This document shows positions 5,356 through 8,168 of a DNA stretch of 8,168 nt, in pieces. Position 1 is the first letter of the stretch, and each line of letters begins with the position of its first letter. The position numbers and the translations under genes are program-made. Origin of the DNA: an uncultured Saprospiraceae bacterium (GTDB lineage: Bacteria > Bacteroidota > Bacteroidia > Chitinophagales > Saprospiraceae); the NCBI GenBank assembly GCA_937921525.1, contig CAKZUM010000379.1:1-8168 (forward strand), given 5' to 3'. Under the pieces are notes generated by a model, which saw only the letters and a program-made list of their open reading frames with translations, was not told the DNA's origin and searched no databases.

Positions 5356-5448
5356 TATATTTGTCTTAGTTTTCTCATAGTATGTTTGTTTATTTTAGTT
5401 GTTGATTCCTGCATCTTGGTTCCTTCTTAAGATGCAGGAATTTTTTTT
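5356..5448 (+). ncRNA. Candidate small RNA with own promoter boxes and terminator
   Basis: The 395-bp gap between lpdA and the CPBP gene holds no protein gene, but its plus strand carries two perfect TAnnTTTG boxes, TATATTTG (5356-5363) and TATGTTTG (5381-5388), followed by a strong terminator at 5405-5448. For the first box a TTTT at 5332-5335 lies at a spacing of 20 bp. For the second, the TTTG at 5360-5363 lies at 17 bp. The implied transcript begins near 5370 or 5395 and ends near 5448, so it is about 50-80 nt long. The rest of the gap (5232-5355) is very AT-rich and I see nothing else in it. Expression is inferred, not shown. Confidence 0.4.
5405..5448 (+). terminator. Rho-independent terminator, plus strand
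   Basis: ATTCCTGCATCTT (5405-5417) pairs perfectly with AAGATGCAGGAAT (5429-5441) around an 11-nt loop, and eight T residues (5441-5448) follow on the plus strand. On the minus strand the hairpin has no T-run after it, so it does not look like a terminator for the CPBP gene that ends at 5462. The gap holds no plus-strand protein gene for it to serve. Confidence 0.8.
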
Positions 5449-5461
5449 GTCCCTATTCCTT

Positions 5462-6196
5462 CTATCTATTTCCTTCTCCTACTTGATCCTTTTCCAGCAC
5501 TTTCATAGCGACATACCCACTAATTACATCTACTAAAAAATGCAGTAGTATGGGTATCCAAAGAGACTTTGTAAGTATAAATACCCATCCTAATAGAATG
5601 GCCATAAATAGCGTTTTTAAAACGGCCAAGAAGCCTTGGTATACATGACCAATAGAGAAGAGAAAAGCAGGGAGTAAGATTGATAGCCAAGTACCGAGTA
5701 GATTATCTTGATTCCAGGCTAGAAAATATTGAATACAGAAGCCTCTAAAGATGATTTCTTCGCAGACTCCAGCGGTAAAAGCGACAAAGAAAAAATGCCG
5801 CAATTCTTGCCAATTTTCTGGTAGAAAGGGGATATTCTTTCGCCATTTCTCTTTAGTGTCTGCTATATTGGCGGCATTCCGTAACTCCCACCAAGTATCT
5901 AGAACATACCAAATAATGAACCCAAGAATTAAGCCCCAAGCTATTGGCGTCATTTGAGGACTTCCCAAGCCCAAATCTATAAATGAGCGATCTTTAAAAT
6001 ACCAAAGGGTCCCAATGGCAATGACTCCGATCCACTGTAGAATACTATTGCTATAGTAGACCTGAATTTTTGCGGTCGTATCAAAGACAATATTTTTTAA
6101 TTCTGGTTGGGAATGGAAAACAGCGATATAAGGTAGGAGAATACCAAAGACAATAGCTAGTAGATGATCTAAGTTGCCTAGAACGATTTCATCCAT
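5462..6196 (-). CDS. CPBP (CAAX/Abi) family intramembrane protease
   Basis: This 244-residue multi-pass membrane protein has the three motifs of the CPBP family (Pfam Abi, PF02517): EEIIFR with E146, E147 and R151; FSIGH with F180 and H184; and HFLVD with H219 and D223. These residues form the metal-dependent active site of Rce1-type glutamate proteases in the membrane. Hydrophobic segments are visible at about 10-27, 52-66, 84-99, 134-144, 168-183, 188-208 and 212-228. The bacterial members have been linked to bacteriocin self-immunity, peptide maturation and regulated proteolysis, but most have no known substrate, and no bacteriocin or prenylated target is seen nearby. The ATG at 6196 gives MDEIVLGNLDHLL; the gap to the desaturase upstream is 124 bp and holds a perfect hairpin. 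Co-transcription with the desaturase is possible but unsupported. Confidence 0.9.
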   Translation of the reverse strand: MDEIVLGNLDHLLAIVFGILLPYIAVFHSQPELKNIVFDTTAKIQVYYSNSILQWIGVIAIGTLWYFKDRSFIDLGLGSPQMTPIAWGLILGFIIWYVLDTWWELRNAANIADTKEKWRKNIPFLPENWQELRHFFFVAFTAGVCEEIIFRGFCIQYFLAWNQDNLLGTWLSILLPAFLFSIGHVYQGFLAVLKTLFMAILLGWVFILTKSLWIPILLHFLVDVISGYVAMKVLEKDQVGEGNR

Positions 6197-6237
6197 GATG
6201 GTTTTTATCTGATCTCTCTGTAGGAAGAAAGCTGTTT

Positions 6238-6270
6238 ACGTTTACTAAACCTTTAAGGTTTAGTAAACGT
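6238..6270. repeat. Perfect 33-bp palindromic hairpin (ACGTTTACTAAACC)
   Basis: ACGTTTACTAAACCTT (6238-6253) and AAGGTTTAGTAAACGT (6255-6270) are exact reverse complements around one T. The layout (16 bp, one base, 16 bp) is the same as in the hairpins at 1219-1251 and 5199-5231, but the sequence differs. It lies 50 bp past the desaturase stop and 41 bp before the CPBP start. No T-run follows, so it may be an RNA-stabilising 3' hairpin rather than an intrinsic terminator. Confidence 0.9.
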
Positions 6271-6320
6271 TCACTTTCCATATTATTTAGTAGTTCTTAT
6301 TTACGAACAAGTCTATTCCT

Positions 6321-7265
6321 CTACTTCCGCTTAGTTCTAGAAAATAAAGTAACCTTTTGATTGAAAATAAATCCAATAATTACGCCCACCCAAGAATTAT
6401 AAGAATGCAAATGATCGTAATATTCTGGTGCTATTCTTTTCAATTCTGGTAACCGACTGCCGGGAATAGTTGGAAAATCATGGTGCTCGTTATGGTAGCC
6501 TACATTGAACGTGATTTTATTTAAAGGGCCATAATAAGAATAGGTTTCTTGACCTTCTTCAAACACATAATGCTCTGATATGAAATGACCTGCGGTAGGG
6601 TGAATACTTCCTGCAAAGAACAAAGACAATAACAAAAATAAAGTGCCTTGCCAGCCTGCAAAGGGTAAGAATACAGCCATGACTGCTACTTGGAAAATGA
6701 TATTATACACTTGCCATTTCTCTAGTTTGATCGGCTTTACGAATATTGGCCGAAACGCATAGGCAAAGATTTGATTTAAAAACCAAAACATTTTTCCGAT
6801 AATACCTCTAAAGGTATTCGCTTCTGCAACGGTAGGAATGTCTACATCAATTCCATCTTTCCCTTGGTCCCAATGGTGCATAGAATGGTAAATCTTGAAA
6901 GACATCGCATAAGGTACAACGATAGGCAGATTGGCAATTAATGCCAAGTAGTTGTTATATTTTTTGGATTTAAAAGCTAGATTATGCGTGATTTCATGGA
7001 TGGCTAGCAATAAAGCCGAAGCAATAGTAGCCCCTACAACATAAGTCACTAATAAAAAAGGTAGCCAAGACAGTTTATGTATGTTCAAAGCAACTACCAT
7101 TTGTATCAAAACAATGGCTACTGTTACATATTTTAATTTAGGATTGACCCCAAATAATTCTTTCACCTCTGGATGTGCTGCTAATATTTCTTTCCTTCTT
7201 TGAAAATGGGGTTCTCTATCGTCTACCCAATAAAAATCGTCTGCTGTTTTAGTCTGTGTACTCAT
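6321..7265 (-). CDS. Sphingolipid delta-4 desaturase-like fatty acid desaturase
   Basis: This 314-residue membrane di-iron desaturase carries the three histidine boxes HEITH (90-94), HSMHH (127-131) and HNEHH (258-262). Its N-terminus, DFYWVDDREPHFQRRKEILA (10-29), resembles the N-terminal domain of eukaryotic sphingolipid delta-4 desaturases (DES, PF08557). The blocks GKDGIDVDIP (135-144), GHFISEHYVF (226-235), ETYSYYGPLN (240-249), NVGYHNEHHDFP (254-265) and EYYDHLHSYNSW (281-292) match what I recall of human DEGS1 and fly Des-1. Those enzymes turn dihydroceramide into ceramide using oxygen and electrons from cytochrome b5. Hydrophobic segments lie at about 46-62, 66-88, 105-121, 186-203 and 206-221. 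Start 7265 (MSTQTK) was chosen because the 37 codons upstream translate the 24-bp repeats. Substrate is inferred; no sphingolipid gene is adjacent. Confidence 0.88.
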   Translation of the reverse strand: MSTQTKTADDFYWVDDREPHFQRRKEILAAHPEVKELFGVNPKLKYVTVAIVLIQMVVALNIHKLSWLPFLLVTYVVGATIASALLLAIHEITHNLAFKSKKYNNYLALIANLPIVVPYAMSFKIYHSMHHWDQGKDGIDVDIPTVAEANTFRGIIGKMFWFLNQIFAYAFRPIFVKPIKLEKWQVYNIIFQVAVMAVFLPFAGWQGTLFLLLSLFFAGSIHPTAGHFISEHYVFEEGQETYSYYGPLNKITFNVGYHNEHHDFPTIPGSRLPELKRIAPEYYDHLHSYNSWVGVIIGFIFNQKVTLFSRTKRK

Positions 7266-7286
7266 AAATTTCTTTACTTCTTTTGA

Positions 7287-7298
7287 GGCGCAAATATC
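7287..7298 (-). promoter_or_regulatory. Possible promoter -7 box of the desaturase gene
   Basis: On the minus strand this reads GATATTTGCGCC, one base away from TAnnTTTG and sharing the 11-mer ATATTTGCGCC with the lpdA promoter box. A start near 7284 would leave a leader of about 20 nt before the ATG at 7265. No TTTG -33 box is seen at the right spacing. The 24-bp repeats begin 16 bp further upstream. Confidence 0.4.
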
Positions 7299-7313
7299 GA
7301 CAAGTTTATCTAA

Positions 7314-7431
7314 ACCACATAAGTAGTTGACAAATTTACCACATAGGTAGTTGACAATTTTACCACATAGGTACATAGATCACATAGCATAGCGTACAGA
7401 AACCTATATGACCTATATGCCTATGTGGTAA
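7314..7431 (-). repeat. Composite hairpin plus 24-bp-unit element, copy B
   Basis: Units beginning ACCACATARGTAGTTGACAA lie at 7314 and 7338, and a third ACCACATAGGTA start at 7362 keeps the exact 24-bp period and runs into the hairpin. The stem is 7360-7387 paired with 7404-7431, 28 bp with four transition mismatches and a 16-nt loop. The whole is the inverted counterpart of copy A at 2223-2309, with more units. It sits 49 bp upstream of the desaturase start, next to its possible promoter. Confidence 0.85.
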
Positions 7432-7525
7432 AAACAACCCTAGAACTGTCTATTTAATTTTAGCAAGCTGCCTTATTTCTAAGTTTGTGGTAAAACTTGT
7501 TCAAATATCTTATAATATATGTAAT

Positions 7526-7999
7526 CTAGGAAGTTTTCAAACTTCTTTTACTTAAATATGTCTTTTTAGCACTTTCTATTTGCTCGATTTCTGTTGTCTC
7601 AGGATATAGGATATATCTAGGAGCAATAATTGGTTTGATTTGCTCTATAGATATAGCTGTTATGCTAGAAAAGGGAAACTGACCTCCTGTCATTTCTATC
7701 AATACTTTCTCCATGTTCGAGAATTCAGCATTCGTCTTTTTTATAATCTTTGCTTTCCCTTTGATTTGAAATCCCTTTTGTATTAGAATGTCGATGAAAC
7801 TTACACAAACATTTTCGTTCTGATTAATATTCCGAACGGTTTGAGGGGACGCAATATTTGCTACAATGATCTTATCTGATCCATAGTAATTGAAAATTTC
7901 CTTTGGGGAAACATTCGGAATAGCTTCTGAGGATACGGTCGCTAACCAGCATAGTACGCTGTTGTCTATATATTCTTTAATTTCTGTTGTTAGTTCCAT
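7526..7999 (-). CDS. Pyridoxamine 5'-phosphate oxidase-like FMN split-barrel protein
   Basis: This 157-residue protein looks like a small member of the PNPOx-like split-barrel flavoprotein superfamily. The N-terminal pattern WLATVSSEAIPNVSPKE (18-34) is the usual first strand pair. KIIVANIASPQTVRNINQN (43-61) and VCVSFID (64-70) match the 'S-x-x-x-x-N-L-x-x-N-x-x-V-x-V' block, and GFQIKGKAKII (76-86) is the next strand. Such proteins bind FMN, F420 or haem and their substrates are often unknown, so true pyridoxamine oxidase activity should not be assumed. The ATG at 7999 was chosen over a TTG at 8008, which would overlap the upstream gene. With the ATG there is one base between the upstream stop codon and this start, so the two are probably translationally coupled. 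The last codons overlap a small GAAGTTT/AAACTTC hairpin (7530-7545). Confidence 0.8.
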   Translation of the reverse strand: MELTTEIKEYIDNSVLCWLATVSSEAIPNVSPKEIFNYYGSDKIIVANIASPQTVRNINQNENVCVSFIDILIQKGFQIKGKAKIIKKTNAEFSNMEKVLIEMTGGQFPFSSITAISIEQIKPIIAPRYILYPETTEIEQIESAKKTYLSKRSLKTS

Positions 8000-8000
8000 A

Positions 8001-8168
8001 CTAAGCAAGCATTTCCACTTCTACAGGCACACCATTAACAGCCGCATTTCCAGAAAGTTCATCAATAAAAGCATCATCTGTCAGATCATTGACGCTGACT
8101 CCGGGATGCGCTTGGGCAATATCCATCTTGATACCTTTTCGGTGATGGCCCCAACCATGTGGTATACT
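8001..8168 (-). CDS. Molybdopterin oxidoreductase, C-terminal fragment
   Basis: The frame enters from the right edge and ends at TAG 8001-8003, giving the last 55 residues. The segment PHGWGHH (3-9), PGVSVNDLTDD (22-32) and LSGNAAVNGVPVEVE (38-52) match, from memory, the end of the molybdopterin dinucleotide-binding domain of the DMSO reductase superfamily, in assimilatory nitrate reductase or formate dehydrogenase-like enzymes, where PHGWGH followed by N-x-L-T and LSGN is characteristic. The catalytic and iron-sulfur parts are outside the window, so the substrate cannot be told. The next gene starts one base after its stop codon, which points to a shared transcript and perhaps a shared redox task. 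Confidence 0.75.
   Translation of the reverse strand, partial: SIPHGWGHHRKGIKMDIAQAHPGVSVNDLTDDAFIDELSGNAAVNGVPVEVEMLA

Noticed and set aside
7327..7356. TTGACA motifs as sigma-70 -35 boxes on the plus strand
   Set aside because: They are part of the tandem repeat, no TATAAT lies at 17 bp, no plus-strand gene follows, and Bacteroidota use a different promoter consensus.
7266..7376. N-terminal extension of the desaturase with repeated YLCGK-like units
   Set aside because: The apparent peptide repeat is a translation of the 24-bp DNA repeats; the DES-like domain starts just after the ATG at 7265.
7314..7376. CRISPR-like array
   Set aside because: The units abut with an exact 24-bp period and have no spacers, and no cas genes are present.

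Overview
The window looks like a chromosomal stretch from a member of the Bacteroidota, possibly Saprospiria-like. It is AT-rich, has no clear Shine-Dalgarno sequences before its starts, carries TAnnTTTG-type promoter boxes, and has intergenic spaces full of short inverted repeats. The genus-level guess is inference. All complete genes lie on the minus strand. The only plus-strand gene is a fragment at the left edge.

Layout, left to right. 1-117 is the plus-strand C-terminus of a trehalose-6-phosphate phosphatase domain, convergent with the next gene across a repeat-rich gap. 390-1136 (minus) is a LolD/MacB-type ABC ATPase. 1268-1558 (minus) is gatC. 1614-2114 (minus) is a short one-domain asparaginase homologue. 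2323-3483 (minus) is dapD of the long type. 3669-5066 (minus) is dihydrolipoyl dehydrogenase (lpdA). 5462-6196 (minus) is a CPBP/Abi-type membrane protease. 6321-7265 (minus) is a desaturase that resembles eukaryotic sphingolipid delta-4 (dihydroceramide) desaturases along its whole length. 7526-7999 (minus) is a small FMN split-barrel protein. 8001-8168 (minus) is the C-terminal end of a molybdopterin oxidoreductase, one base upstream of the split-barrel gene.

The genes are mostly unrelated housekeeping or lipid functions, and I see no multi-gene defence or mobile system. Likely co-transcribed pairs are the molybdopterin oxidoreductase with the split-barrel gene, and perhaps the asparaginase with gatC. 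Three long readings of minus-strand frames (to 1247, 5174 and 7376) run through intergenic repeats or past a promoter, so shorter starts were chosen.

The points of most interest are: (1) the bacterial DES-type desaturase, which in a sphingolipid-making phylum suggests delta-4 unsaturated ceramide-like lipids; (2) an orphan plus-strand terminator at 5405-5448 behind two TAnnTTTG boxes, a candidate small RNA; (3) a composite repeat made of a long hairpin plus 24-bp units, present twice in opposite orientations; and (4) other dispersed intergenic repeat families, several placed just 3' of stop codons.
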